From: Didemnitutus sp047777955
Lineage (GTDB): Bacteria > Verrucomicrobiota > Verrucomicrobiia > Opitutales > Opitutaceae
Assembly: GCF_047777955.1 (NCBI RefSeq)
Contig: NZ_CP180537.1
Span: 1,674,001 to 1,738,000 of the forward strand
Direction: 5' to 3'
DNA length: 64,000 bases
A program made the position numbers and the translations under genes. Shown piece after piece: positions 24,090 to 36,618 of this stretch. Numbering within the stretch: position 1 is the stretch's first letter; every line of letters begins with the position of its first letter. The notes under the pieces were generated by a model, which saw only the letters and a program-made list of their open reading frames with translations, had not been told where the DNA came from and searched no databases.

Positions 24090-25781
24090 ATGAATCCGCT
24101 TGTTAGCAAAATAGCTCTTAGGTTTGGTGCGACGGCTGGAACTCCAGAACTCACATTCGACGCAGGGGCAGTGAACATAATCGTTGGCCCAAACAATTCA
24201 GGGAAAAGCCTCTTGCTGCGCGAGATTAACGATTACTTCCGTGAAGGGCTCCCACTTGATAGATGCCAGATTCTGAAACAGATCGAGTTCGCGGAGGGCG
24301 CCACGGCCGCAGCAATTGAGGATGTTCAAACCCACATTCAGCTACAAGGAACGGCTGGCGAGCAGCCACCACAAGGGCATGTCTTCGTTGTCAAAAACGG
24401 GGAGTCGCAAGCCGTCGTTGAAAATCCGTTACGGAGTTGGTTATCAAGTCGCGGTGCGAGCGATCCGCACAATTTCTTTCGGCTATTTTTGAAATTTAAC
24501 ACCATAAAGTTGGATGGGCCGAACCGAATCGGATTAGTTTCTGAACGGGAAATAGGCGATCTACAGGGTGCCCCGAAGAATCGACTTGTTCAATTGTTCA
24601 CGAATGACTCCGCCCGCGAGACGATGCGCACGGTCATTCACGATGCCCTCGGTGTCTACCTCGTGCTCGACCCCACCAAGTTGGGCAAACTGCGTATCCG
24701 GCTCGCGGATCGTCCTCCATCAAACGTTCTCGAAGAGAAAGGAATTCATCCAGAGGCTGTTGATTTCCACAAACGTGCATTGAGCATCGCGGCTGCGAGC
24801 GACGGAGTTAAGGCGTTCTGCGGGATCATGGTGGAACTCTACGCTGGGGATCCCCAGGTTCTATTGATCGACGAGCCGGAGGCTTTTTTGCATCCAGCGC
24901 TTGCTTTCATGCTTGGACGTGCGGTTGCCGCGAAAGCAAGAGCATCGGGTAAGCAGCTGTTCGTGTCGACGCACAGTGCAAGTTTTTTATTGGGGTGTAT
25001 TCAGTCTGGAGCTCCTGTGAATGTGGTGCGATTGACCTATTCCAAGAGGGTGCCGACAAGTCGGCTTCTCCCCAGCAGCAAACTGACCACGTTGATGAGG
25101 CATCCATTGCTCCGCTCAACTGGCGTCGTTAACGGACTGTTCTACGAAGGTGTGGCCGTCACAGAAGGCGACCCTGATCGTGCGTTCTATACGGAAATCA
25201 ATGAGCGCTTACTACAGCACGCTCCCAATGCCGCCGCTCGGAACTGCCTTTTTTTGAATGCGCAAAACAAGCAAACGATTCACCAGATAATCCGGCCACT
25301 ACGTGAACTTGGAATTCCGGCCGCAGCAATCGTCGACATTGACGTTGTGAAAGAAGGCGGAAGCGTCTGGAGCAACCTATTGTCTGCATGCGGCATCGCA
25401 TCTGCGCTCGTGCAGCCACTCGGCACGATGCGGGCCACGATAAAGACTGCATTTGAGAACACCGGTAAGAATATGAAAACAGAAGGAGGCATTGAACTGC
25501 TATCTGGAGACGATCGCAGGGTTGCCCAAGAATTATTCGACACGCTCCGGGCGCATGGAATTTTCGTTGTTACCGGAGGGGAACTTGAGTCGTGGCTTAA
25601 GTCGACCAATGTCGGCTCCGGACACGGCCCAGCTTGGTTAATTCAGGCTTTCGAGGCACTTGGTGAAGATCCATCTGCCCCGAATTACATGAAGCCGACT
25701 CAGGGAGACGTATGGCAGTTTATTCAGGAGGTGGCCGAATGGCTCGCGAATCCCGGACGTAAAGGGATGATTCTTACGTAG
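24090..25781 (+). CDS. OLD-family-like ATPase with TOPRIM nuclease domain
   Basis: 563 residues. ABC-type ATPase part: Walker A IIVGPNNSGKSLLL (residues ~31-44), Walker B VLLIDEPEAFLHP (~255-267) and H-loop FVSTHSASFL (~292). A TOPRIM-like part follows: VTEGDPDRAFYTEINE (acidic Glu, ~355) and PAAAIVDIDVVKEGG (DxD, ~411). Together these are the layout of OLD-type overcoming-lysogenization-defect nucleases. Relatives act in phage defence, alone or with a helicase (Gabija) or as PARIS-type pairs; no such partner is adjacent. The gene is near 50% GC with rare-codon-like usage, unlike its neighbours, indicating recent transfer. The ATG gives the domain start; a GTG lies 39 bp upstream. Confidence 0.82.
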   Translation: MNPLVSKIALRFGATAGTPELTFDAGAVNIIVGPNNSGKSLLLREINDYFREGLPLDRCQILKQIEFAEGATAAAIEDVQTHIQLQGTAGEQPPQGHVFVVKNGESQAVVENPLRSWLSSRGASDPHNFFRLFLKFNTIKLDGPNRIGLVSEREIGDLQGAPKNRLVQLFTNDSARETMRTVIHDALGVYLVLDPTKLGKLRIRLADRPPSNVLEEKGIHPEAVDFHKRALSIAAASDGVKAFCGIMVELYAGDPQVLLIDEPEAFLHPALAFMLGRAVAAKARASGKQLFVSTHSASFLLGCIQSGAPVNVVRLTYSKRVPTSRLLPSSKLTTLMRHPLLRSTGVVNGLFYEGVAVTEGDPDRAFYTEINERLLQHAPNAAARNCLFLNAQNKQTIHQIIRPLRELGIPAAAIVDIDVVKEGGSVWSNLLSACGIASALVQPLGTMRATIKTAFENTGKNMKTEGGIELLSGDDRRVAQELFDTLRAHGIFVVTGGELESWLKSTNVGSGHGPAWLIQAFEALGEDPSAPNYMKPTQGDVWQFIQEVAEWLANPGRKGMILT

Positions 25782-25834
25782 GACCTGCCGTTCTCGCGCT
25801 CGTCTTCACGCATTCGCTATTCGTCGCCATTCCC

Positions 25835-25975
25835 ATGACCACGAAAGACGCCCTCGCCCAACTCCAGGCCCTCGGTGACGAAAAGCTGCGCGCGCAGATG
25901 ATGAAGCGCGGGGCGCCGGCGCAGCCGTTCGGCGTCAAGCAGGGCGACATCCGGGCGTTGGCGACGAAGATTGTG
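25835..25975 (+). pseudogene. Truncated 5' copy of the alkD-like gene
   Basis: The first ~47 codons (MTTKDALAQLQALGDEKLRA onwards) closely match the complete gene at 26713, with a 72-bp stretch identical. Similarity then ends abruptly and an unrelated 38-codon tail runs to a stop at 26089. It overlaps the end of the convergent ParE gene region. A duplicated remnant. Confidence 0.8.
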
Positions 25976-26039
25976 ACTCTCGCCGGAGGAACGGCTTGTC
26001 GGGCACGGCTCGCCCGTCCTTGGGCGCGGAGAATTCGAT

Positions 26040-26327
26040 TCACCGATCGCTCGCGGTTTCGGGATTGCGGGCGCCGTGCAGGATGCTGAGGAATTGCACG
26101 GTATCCGGCGTCACGCGGTAACGGATGAGATAAGGGAAACGCGGCAGCAGAAAGCGGCGGACGCCGCCGATGCGCGCGGGCCAGCAAAGCGGGGCGGACA
26201 TGATCGTCTCCACGGCGGCCTCGGCTTCGGCGATGAACTCGGCGCCCAAGTGCGGGCGTTGGGTTTCGTAGAAGCGGGCGGCGGCGATCAGGTCGGTCTC
26301 GAATTCCGGGTGGAACCAGCGGTTCAT
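26040..26327 (-). CDS. ParE/RelE-superfamily toxin
   Basis: 95 residues. FHPEFETDLIAAARFYETQR at the N-terminus and RFLLPRFPYLIRYRVTPDTV followed by ILHGARNPE near the end are typical of ParE-type type II toxins (gyrase poisons or RNases). The ATG overlaps the antitoxin stop, as usual for antitoxin-first operons. Confidence 0.88.
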   Translation of the reverse strand: MNRWFHPEFETDLIAAARFYETQRPHLGAEFIAEAEAAVETIMSAPLCWPARIGGVRRFLLPRFPYLIRYRVTPDTVQFLSILHGARNPETASDR

Positions 26328-26542
26328 CCCAAGGCGGCCCGGGCGTTCTTGAATACTTCCGTCTGCGTCTTCGGCGTGACCTGGCCGGATTCGAGTTCGT
26401 GCGAACGGACGAGCGCGGCGAGATCGTTCAAGGCTTCCTCGGGTGCGCCGACGCTTTTCCAAATCGCCGCCGCGACCCGCAGACGATCACCCTCGGGGAG
26501 GCTAAGGGCGGCCTCGGTGACTTGCTGCGGCGTGACGGACAT
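26324..26542 (-). CDS. Type II antitoxin (addiction-module component)
   Basis: 72 residues, VTEAALSLPEGDRLRVAAAI being the conserved first helix of the addiction-module antitoxin family. It is translationally coupled to the ParE gene. The ATG at 26542 is preferred over upstream starts because it begins the family domain. It would neutralise the toxin and autoregulate the operon. Confidence 0.85.
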   Translation of the reverse strand: MSVTPQQVTEAALSLPEGDRLRVAAAIWKSVGAPEEALNDLAALVRSHELESGQVTPKTQTEVFKNARAALG

Positions 26543-26712
26543 GCGGCGAAGGATTGCCGGAATGGCGATGCTGTCAACGCGGCGGACCAATCGGGGAATG
26601 CTTCAACAGAGAGGGTGCGGAGGGCACAGGGGCAAACCCCCGAGCCCGGCGTGCGGAATTTTTGCGCTCTTTGTGCTTTTGGTGGCTTCCTCTGCTGGCA
26701 GACTGCGCCGCC

Positions 26713-27378
26713 ATGACGCCCAAAGAAGCCCTCGCCCAACTCCAGGCCCTCGGTGACGAAAAGCTGCGCGCGCAGATGATGAAGCGCGGGGCGCCGGCGG
26801 AGCAGTTCGGCGTCAAGCATGGGGACATCCGGGCGCTGGCGAAGAAGATCAAGACGGACCACAAGCTCGGGCTGGCGCTGTGGAAGACGGGCCACGTCGA
26901 GGCGCAGCATCTGGCGGTGTTGATCCTGGACCCGAAAAAACTGTCGGCGGAGGAACTCGACGGCTTGGTGCGCACGACGAGCTGGTCGTGGGTGGCGGAC
27001 TGGCTCTGCAATTACGTCATCGATCAACACCCGGCGAAGGAGTCGCTGCGCGAGGGCTGGATGAACGACAAAAATGTCTGGGCGGCGCGCGCGGGCTGGT
27101 ATCTGACCGGCGAGCGCGCGGCGGACGACGCGGCGGGGCTCGATTTGCCGGCGTTGCTCGACCGCATCGAGAAGCAGATGGCGAAGGCGGCGCCCGAGGT
27201 GCAGTGGACGATGAATTCCTGCCTGGCTAAGATCGGCATCCACCATCCCGCGCTGCGCAAGCGCGCCGTGGCCATCGGCGAAAAGCTCGGCGTGTATCGC
27301 GACTATCCCGTTTCCAAGGGCTGCACGTCGCCCTTCGCGCCGATCTGGATCGAGGCGATGGTGAAGCGGCAGAAGTAG
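26713..27378 (+). CDS. DNA alkylation repair (AlkD-like HEAT-repeat) protein
   Basis: 221 residues, normal for DNA alkylation-repair family proteins, HEAT-like DNA glycosylases acting on bulky or cationic alkyl bases. Conserved parts include GVKHGDIRALAKKIKTDHKL, TTSWSWVADWLCNYVID and KNVWAARAGWYLTGE. The C-terminus (YPVSKGCTSPFAPIWIEAMV) is seen in the bacterial DUF1061-type subgroup. A truncated copy lies 0.9 kb upstream with the TA pair between them. Confidence 0.85.
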   Translation: MTPKEALAQLQALGDEKLRAQMMKRGAPAEQFGVKHGDIRALAKKIKTDHKLGLALWKTGHVEAQHLAVLILDPKKLSAEELDGLVRTTSWSWVADWLCNYVIDQHPAKESLREGWMNDKNVWAARAGWYLTGERAADDAAGLDLPALLDRIEKQMAKAAPEVQWTMNSCLAKIGIHHPALRKRAVAIGEKLGVYRDYPVSKGCTSPFAPIWIEAMVKRQK

Positions 27379-27389
27379 GCCGACGCAGG

Positions 27390-27612
27390 GCCCGCGGTCT
27401 CGAGCGAAGCGACAGTCCGCCACACACGGAATACACGGAAGGGTTTTGGCCCACGAAACACACGAATAGACACGAAAGCCGAGGCGCCGCAGATGATTTC
27501 TTGCCGGGAGGATTATTTCGGTGTGTTCCGTGTCTTCCGTGGGCAATTTCCGGTCCGGTTAGTTTCGTGTGATTCGTGTCTTGTCCGAGGTCGCTTCGCT
27601 CGGAACGTGGGT
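27390..27612. repeat. Repeat cluster including the right 52-bp repeat
   Basis: 27390-27441 is the inverted partner of 23062-23113 (51/52 identical), 11 bp downstream of the alkD stop. It is followed by CACGAAACACACGAATAGAC, GTGTTCCGTGTCTTCCGTGG and TTTCGTGTGATTCGTGTC units, and by a partial GGTCGCTTCGCTCGG copy near 27591-27605. With 27674-27700 it fills the gap from 27379 to metH; no gene is seen there. Confidence 0.75.
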
Positions 27613-27673
27613 CCCGGCTGAACGCGGGCCGATGAGGACGTGAGCAGGGCGGCGCGGAGAGGGTGCGGGCGAA

Positions 27674-27700
27674 GGGCGGTTGAGGACAACCGCCCCTACC
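27674..27700. repeat. GGTAGGGGCG dispersed repeat (half copy)
   Basis: GGGCGGTTGAGGACAACCGC followed by CCCTACC, the same half element as at 22886 in opposite orientation; 44 bp from the metH stop. Confidence 0.65.
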
Positions 27701-27743
27701 GCGCGGTTCGATCGCGAGGAGGGGGAGGAAAACCGTGCCTGCC

Positions 27744-31646
<3,903 letters not shown>

Positions 31647-32148
31647 GGCGTCAGTTCGTATCGATGCATCAAGATTCGATGATACGAGAAAGGCAACAGC
31701 GGCGTGCGCCCGGGGGCCGAATGGCCGAAATTTTATGACAATTCCCCGGTGAAGCCCCGCGAGCCGACCGCGGCGGGCGGGGAGACGGCTCAACAGCCCT
31801 TCGCCAAATCGCGGCTTGCGCGGTGACCGGGCGCACGCAGGGGGCTTGGGGCAAGCGCCCCTACCGATCGATCGACGGGCGAAGCGCAGCGCGCGGGGGA
31901 CGCGAGGATTTTAGTTCACAGCGGATCTCGCGGATGGAAACGGAACGTGCGATCGCGTCCGTCCGGGGGGATCCGCGCCTTTCATCCGGGTTATCCGTGG
32001 AAAATAAAACTCACCGGCGTGGCGTGCGTCTCGCTCGCGACTCGGCGCTGCGCATCGCGTCACCGCAATCCGCGCGCAGTGATTGGGCTTGCGGGTGGAC
32101 GCGCGATCCGCGTTCGTTCGCCGCTCCTGAGTTCTTTCACCGTCACAC
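31647..32148. other. metH leader / intergenic repeat remnants
   Basis: No gene is supported. A GGTAGGGGCG-type half copy (GGGGCTTGGGGCAAGCGCCC, 31841-31860, then CTACC) is present, and 31918-32010 holds GGATCTCGCGGATGGAAACG and TTATCCGTGGAAAATAAAAC units of another dispersed repeat type. Close to the metH start a weak hairpin is formed by TCGTATC/GATACGA. metH and btuB promoters must both lie between 31647 and 32149. Confidence 0.5.
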
Positions 32149-32326
32149 TTGGCAGACGCAGGGAAGGCCGTGCAAACCGGCCACAGTTGCGCTGCGGTAA
32201 CGTCCGACAAATCCCCACCGGCGGCAGGCGCCGGCAGAGCCAATCCCGTTTCGACGGGGTGAAGGCGGGGAGGAGGAGCGCGTCGCAAGACGCGCGCAGG
32301 GCGGAGTCCGAACATCTGGCTGCCGA
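32149..32326 (+). promoter_or_regulatory. Cobalamin (B12) riboswitch
   Basis: The P1 stem TTGGCAG (32149-32155) pairs with CTGCCGA (32320-32326). Inside are GGGAAGGCCGTGCAAACCGG and CACAGTTGCGCTGCGGTAAC, which match the conserved cobalamin core in order, and the 3' block GGAGTCCGAACATCTGGCTG matches the conserved end. It lies 167 bp upstream of the btuB-like start and would lower its expression when B12 is abundant. A covariance-model search would settle it. Confidence 0.85.
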
Positions 32327-32461
32327 GACTCACCTTCCGCCGACGCGTTCGCGCGTCGCGGAAACTTCATCGCATCACGCCCCGCTTCGTCGGGGCCAAT
32401 GAAGGGTGGGAGTGGAAACGTGTTCCGCGCGCCGACGCAGCAAAGCCGGCGCGCCGACGTG

Positions 32462-32492
32462 GGTCTGCTCTTGCCGATCGGAAAAGCAGACC
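32462..32492 (+). promoter_or_regulatory. Hairpin immediately upstream of the btuB ATG
   Basis: GGTCTGC (32462-32468) and GCAGACC (32486-32492) pair perfectly, enclosing GGAAAA, the best ribosome-site candidate; the ATG is the next base. It is a plausible translational expression platform for the upstream riboswitch. Confidence 0.55.
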
Positions 32493-34367
32493 ATGTCCGT
32501 TCCTCCATTCGCGGCGTCGTTCCGACGCTCGCTCCTGATCGCCGCCGGCTTCGCGCCGGGGCTCCTCGCGCTCGCGCAAGACGCGGCGCCGACCAAGATC
32601 GACGACTACGTCGTCACCGCCACCCGCACGCCCGCGGCGGCCAACACCCTCGGCAGCGCGGTCGACACGCTCAGCGCGGCCGACCTCGCGCGCCAGCAGC
32701 TCACCGGGCTGCGCTCCGCGCTCGCGGCGGTGCCCGGCGCCCCGGCCTTCGCATCCGGCGGGGCCGGCGGTGCGACGTCGCTGTTCCTCCGCGGCACGAA
32801 CAGCAACCAGACGCTCTTCCTCGTCGACGGCATCCGCTTCAACGACCCGAACACCGACTACGCCGTCGCGCTCGGCGGCGCGTGCGTCACGGCCTGCGAC
32901 TCGCTCGAGATCGCCCACGGCCCGCAGAGCACGCTCTACGGCGGCGAGGCCGTCGGCGGCGTCGTGTCGCTGCGCGCGCAGCGCGGCGCGGGCGGGTTGA
33001 GCGGCCGCGTCTCGGCCGAGGCCGGCTCCTTCGGCACGATCCAGGGCGCGGTCAGCGCGCAGCGCGGCGACGCGACGAACGCGTTCTCCTTCTCCGCACT
33101 CGGCGGCCATACCGACAACGACCGCGCGAACAACGATTTCGACTCCGCCACCTACGTGCTGCGGGTCGACCACCGCGTGAGCGGCACCGTCGCCCTCGGC
33201 GCGACCTGGCGCGGCTTCCACGGCGTCTACGGCTCGCCCGGCCCGGCCATCGGCTACGGCGCGAACGATCCCGACAACCAGGATCGCGAGAGCAACCAGC
33301 TCGTGACCGTGTTCGCGGACTTCACGCCGTCGCCGACGCTGACGAGCCGCGCCGTGCTCGGCGGCCAGGACCGGCGCTTCGTCTCGGAGAACCCGGGGGC
33401 GTTCGGCACGTCGGTCACGGTGGTGAAGAACCGCCGCGGCGTGCTCGACTGGCAGGCCACCTACACCGGCGCGGAGAAGCAGCGCGTCACCGGCGGCGTC
33501 ACCGCCGAGGTGAACCACACCGTCAATACCGGCTTCGGCGCCATCAACCGCCACCAGCAGCTCTTCGCCGTGTTCGTGCAGGACGAGTTCAACCCGGCCG
33601 AGAACGTCTACCTCACCGCCGGCCTGCGCAGCGACGACTTCGACACCTTCGGCCGCGCCACCACCGGCCGCGCCACCGCGGCGTGGCTGGTGGCGCAGCA
33701 GCGCGTGAAGCTCCGGGCCAGCTACGGCACCGGTTTCCGCGCGCCGTCGTTCCTCGACCTCTACGGCCAAAGCGCATTCTACGTTGGCAATCCGGCCCTC
33801 GCGCCCGAAAAGGCGCGCGGGTGGGACGCGGGCGTCGACTATTACCTCGCGCACAACCGCGGCACGCTCAGCGCGACGTGGTTCGACACGCGCCTGACCA
33901 ACCTGATCGTCTACGACTTCGCCTCGTCGCCGAGCACGGTGCGCAACGTCGAGCGCGCCCGCACCCAGGGCGTCGAGCTGGCGGGCAAGTTTACGCTGCC
34001 CGGCGCGGTCGAGGCCCGCATCGCCTACACCTACCTCGAGGCCGACAACCTCTCGCAGCACAACCGGCTCCTCCGCCGTCCGCGCCACAGCGGCTCGGCC
34101 GACGTGTGGCACGACTTCGGCGGCGGCTTCAGCGCCGGCGCGGGCGTCGTGTTCGCCGCGCAGCGCGAGGACGTGCACGCCGCGACCTTCGCGCGCATCG
34201 ACGGCGAGGACTACACTGTCGCGCGCGTCTACGCCGCGTGGCGCGTGAGCGACGCGCTGACGCTGAAGGCGCGCGTGGAGAACCTCCTCGACGAGCACTA
34301 CGAGGAAGTCCACGGCTACCCGCAGCCCGGCGCCGGCGCCTTCGCCGGGGTCGAGTGGCGGTTCTGA
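32493..34367 (+). CDS. btuB: TonB-dependent receptor, BtuB-like (cobalamin uptake)
   Basis: 624 residues with signal peptide (SLLIAAGFAPGLLALAQ). TonB box/plug start KIDDYVVTATRTPAAANTLG, plug motif LFLRGTNSNQTLFLVDGIRF, then a beta-barrel ending with the outer-membrane signature GAFAGVEWRF (terminal Phe). About 600 residues is the BtuB size, smaller than most SusC-like receptors. The upstream cobalamin riboswitch and the neighbouring B12-dependent metH support vitamin B12 or corrinoid import. Confidence 0.88.
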   Translation: MSVPPFAASFRRSLLIAAGFAPGLLALAQDAAPTKIDDYVVTATRTPAAANTLGSAVDTLSAADLARQQLTGLRSALAAVPGAPAFASGGAGGATSLFLRGTNSNQTLFLVDGIRFNDPNTDYAVALGGACVTACDSLEIAHGPQSTLYGGEAVGGVVSLRAQRGAGGLSGRVSAEAGSFGTIQGAVSAQRGDATNAFSFSALGGHTDNDRANNDFDSATYVLRVDHRVSGTVALGATWRGFHGVYGSPGPAIGYGANDPDNQDRESNQLVTVFADFTPSPTLTSRAVLGGQDRRFVSENPGAFGTSVTVVKNRRGVLDWQATYTGAEKQRVTGGVTAEVNHTVNTGFGAINRHQQLFAVFVQDEFNPAENVYLTAGLRSDDFDTFGRATTGRATAAWLVAQQRVKLRASYGTGFRAPSFLDLYGQSAFYVGNPALAPEKARGWDAGVDYYLAHNRGTLSATWFDTRLTNLIVYDFASSPSTVRNVERARTQGVELAGKFTLPGAVEARIAYTYLEADNLSQHNRLLRRPRHSGSADVWHDFGGGFSAGAGVVFAAQREDVHAATFARIDGEDYTVARVYAAWRVSDALTLKARVENLLDEHYEEVHGYPQPGAGAFAGVEWRF

Positions 34368-34407
34368 GGCCGGGTGGTCGGGCGACGCGTCCGACTGCCT
34401 CGACGTG

Positions 34408-34435
34408 GGCGCCGGCGTTCCGGCCGGCGCCTTTT
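34408..34435 (+). terminator. Rho-independent terminator after btuB
   Basis: GGCGCCGGC-GTTCCG-GCCGGCGCC is a perfect 9-bp stem followed by TTTT, 40 bp after the btuB stop. Confidence 0.8.
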
Positions 34436-34505
34436 CCATGGTTCGCGCGTCACGCCGCGGCCGCATGCTTGCGCCGCGGTGACGGGACCGCCAAGACTGG
34501 CGCGC

Positions 34506-36443
34506 ATGGCTACCCCGCCTGTTGTCACCCCGACGTTGGTTGCTGCGTTGCTGTTCAGTCTGGCCGGAGTCGCGTCCCTGCGCGCGGCCGACTACCCGAT
34601 CCGCCCCGTGCCGTTCACGGCCGTGCGCGTGACGGACGGTTTCTGGAAGGCGAAGCAGGAGACGAATCGCACCGTCACCGTGCCCTTCGCGCTCGACCAG
34701 TGCGAGGAGTCGGGCCGGTTGAAGAACTTCGACCTCGCGGCCGAGGTCATGCGCCGGCGCGCGGCGGGCGAGAAGGATTTCCAAATCCAGCCGCCGACGA
34801 TCTACCCGTTCGACGACACCGACGCCTACAAGGCGATCGAGGGCGCGTCCTACGTGCTCAGCATGCGGCCCGACGCCGCGCTCGCGGCGCGGCTCGACCA
34901 GTGGATCGCGCGCATCGCGGCGGCGCAGGAGCCCGACGGCTACCTCTACACGTTCCGCACGATGCATCCCGACTCGCCCGGCCATAAATGGATCGGCGCG
35001 AAGCGCTGGGAAAAGGACCCCGAGCTCAGTCACGAACTCTACAACTGCGGCCACCTCTACGAGGCGGGCGTCGCGCATTTCCAGGCGACTGGCCAGCGCA
35101 CGCTGCTCGACGTGTGCCTGAAGAACGCCGAGCTGCTCTGGCGCGACTTCGGCGACGGCCGGCTCCGCATCGCGCCGGGCCATGAGATCGTCGAGATGGG
35201 CCTGGTGAAGCTCTACCGCGTCACCGGCGACGCGCGCTGGCTGAAGCTCGCGCAGATCTTCCTCGATGCGCGCGGCCCGAAGGGGAATCCCTACAGCCAG
35301 CAGCAGGCGCTGGTCGTCGACCAGACCGAGGCGGTCGGGCACGCCGTGCGCGCGAACTACCTTTATTCCGGCATGGCCGACGTCGCCGCGCTGACCGGCG
35401 ACGCGCGTTACCAGCGCGCGATCGAGCGCATCTGGACGAACATGGCGTCGCGCAAGCTCTACCTCACCGGCGGCGTCGGCGCGCTGGCGAAGGGCGAGGC
35501 CTACGGCGCGGACTACGAGCTGCCGCACGACGGCTACAACGAGACCTGCGCCGCCGTCGCGCTCATGATGTGGGCGCACCGGATGTTCCTGCTCAGCGGC
35601 GAGAGCCGCTACATGGACGTCTTCGAGCGCACCGCCTTCAACGGCTTCCTCAGCGGCGTCTCGGCGAGCGGCGACCGGTTCTTCTACCCGAATCCGCTCG
35701 TCTACGACGGCGCGGCCAAGAACAACCACTCGCACGCCGGCCGCGCGCCGTGGTTCGGCTGCGCCTGCTGCCCGCCCAACCTCATGCGCACGCTCGCGGC
35801 GCTGTCGGGCTACTTCTACGCCGTGAAGGACGACGCGCTCTACGTAAACTTCTACGCGGCGAGCGAGGGCGAGGTCGACGTGGCCGGCCGGAAAGTGCGC
35901 GTGACCCAGACGACGGATTACCCGTGGAGCGGCCGCGTGCAGCTGAGCTTCGCGCTGGAGAAACCCGCCACGTTCACGCTCAAGCTCCGCATTCCCGGCT
36001 GGGCGCAGGGCCGCCCCGTGCCATCGGACCTCTACCGCTACGAAAATCCCCGGACGGCCGACTGGTCCGTGCGCTTCGGCGCCGAGCGCGCCGCGCTCGT
36101 GGAATCCGACGGCTATGTCTGGCTGACGCGCGAATGGCGCAGCGGCGACCGCATCGAGGTCGACCTCGCCCTGCCGCCGCAAGTTGTCCGCGGCCACCCG
36201 GCCATCGCCGCGACGGAAGGGCAGGTGGCCTTCGAGCGCGGGCCGGTCGTCTACTGCTTCGAGCAGGCTGATCAGCCGATCCCGGAGAAGGTCAGCCGTG
36301 CTCCGAAGCTCCTCCCGCATCCGCGGCCGGACCTGCTCGGCGGCGTGACCGTGCTCGACGTCGATGGCGCCACCGCCGTGCCGTATTTTGCCTGGGCCAA
36401 CCGCGGCGTCGGGCCGATGGCGGTCTGGCGGCCGGTGCGTTAA
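34506..36443 (+). CDS. GH127-type beta-L-arabinofuranosidase (DUF1680), secreted
   Basis: 645 residues with signal peptide (LVAALLFSLAGVASLRAA). The alpha/alpha barrel carries the zinc-thiolate site: YNETCAAV (Glu and Cys ligands), and FGCACCPPNLMR, whose CC pair contains the Cys nucleophile known from HypBA1. The acid residue fits GEAYGADYELPHDGY. Such enzymes remove beta-L-arabinofuranose from plant glycoproteins and polymers. It is not clear whether it is co-regulated with GH39/GH43. Confidence 0.9.
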   Translation: MATPPVVTPTLVAALLFSLAGVASLRAADYPIRPVPFTAVRVTDGFWKAKQETNRTVTVPFALDQCEESGRLKNFDLAAEVMRRRAAGEKDFQIQPPTIYPFDDTDAYKAIEGASYVLSMRPDAALAARLDQWIARIAAAQEPDGYLYTFRTMHPDSPGHKWIGAKRWEKDPELSHELYNCGHLYEAGVAHFQATGQRTLLDVCLKNAELLWRDFGDGRLRIAPGHEIVEMGLVKLYRVTGDARWLKLAQIFLDARGPKGNPYSQQQALVVDQTEAVGHAVRANYLYSGMADVAALTGDARYQRAIERIWTNMASRKLYLTGGVGALAKGEAYGADYELPHDGYNETCAAVALMMWAHRMFLLSGESRYMDVFERTAFNGFLSGVSASGDRFFYPNPLVYDGAAKNNHSHAGRAPWFGCACCPPNLMRTLAALSGYFYAVKDDALYVNFYAASEGEVDVAGRKVRVTQTTDYPWSGRVQLSFALEKPATFTLKLRIPGWAQGRPVPSDLYRYENPRTADWSVRFGAERAALVESDGYVWLTREWRSGDRIEVDLALPPQVVRGHPAIAATEGQVAFERGPVVYCFEQADQPIPEKVSRAPKLLPHPRPDLLGGVTVLDVDGATAVPYFAWANRGVGPMAVWRPVR

Positions 36444-36467
36444 GGTCGCCGTTCGCGTCGTTGTAGG

Positions 36468-36543
36468 TGTAGGGCGGGGTCTCCTGACCCCGCCGCGATG
36501 CCTTCGCGATGTTCCCGGCGGGGTCGGGAGACCCCGCCCTACA
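36468..36543. repeat. Long inverted repeat TGTAGGGCGGGGTC
   Basis: TGTAGGGCGGGGTCTCCTGA and its reverse complement TCGGGAGACCCCGCCCTACA face each other across a centre of under 30 bp, extending with CCCCGCCG/CGGCGGGG. It differs in core sequence from the GGTAGGGGCG family but has the same outward GTAGGG end. Directly after the GH127 stop. Confidence 0.75.
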
Positions 36544-36618
36544 TGCAAAGCCGCGCCGCGGGACTCCGCGCTTGCCGCGCGGGCGTTTCGCGGAAGACTG
36601 CGCGGCACCCCGTCGCCC

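Noticed and set aside
23113..25781. Known Gabija or PARIS defence system
   Set aside because: No UvrD-like helicase and no separate DUF4435-type gene next to the OLD-like gene; only the ATPase/TOPRIM protein is seen.
31647..31870. SAM, SAH or cobalamin riboswitch in the metH leader
   Set aside because: A weak hairpin is present but none of the conserved cores could be matched.
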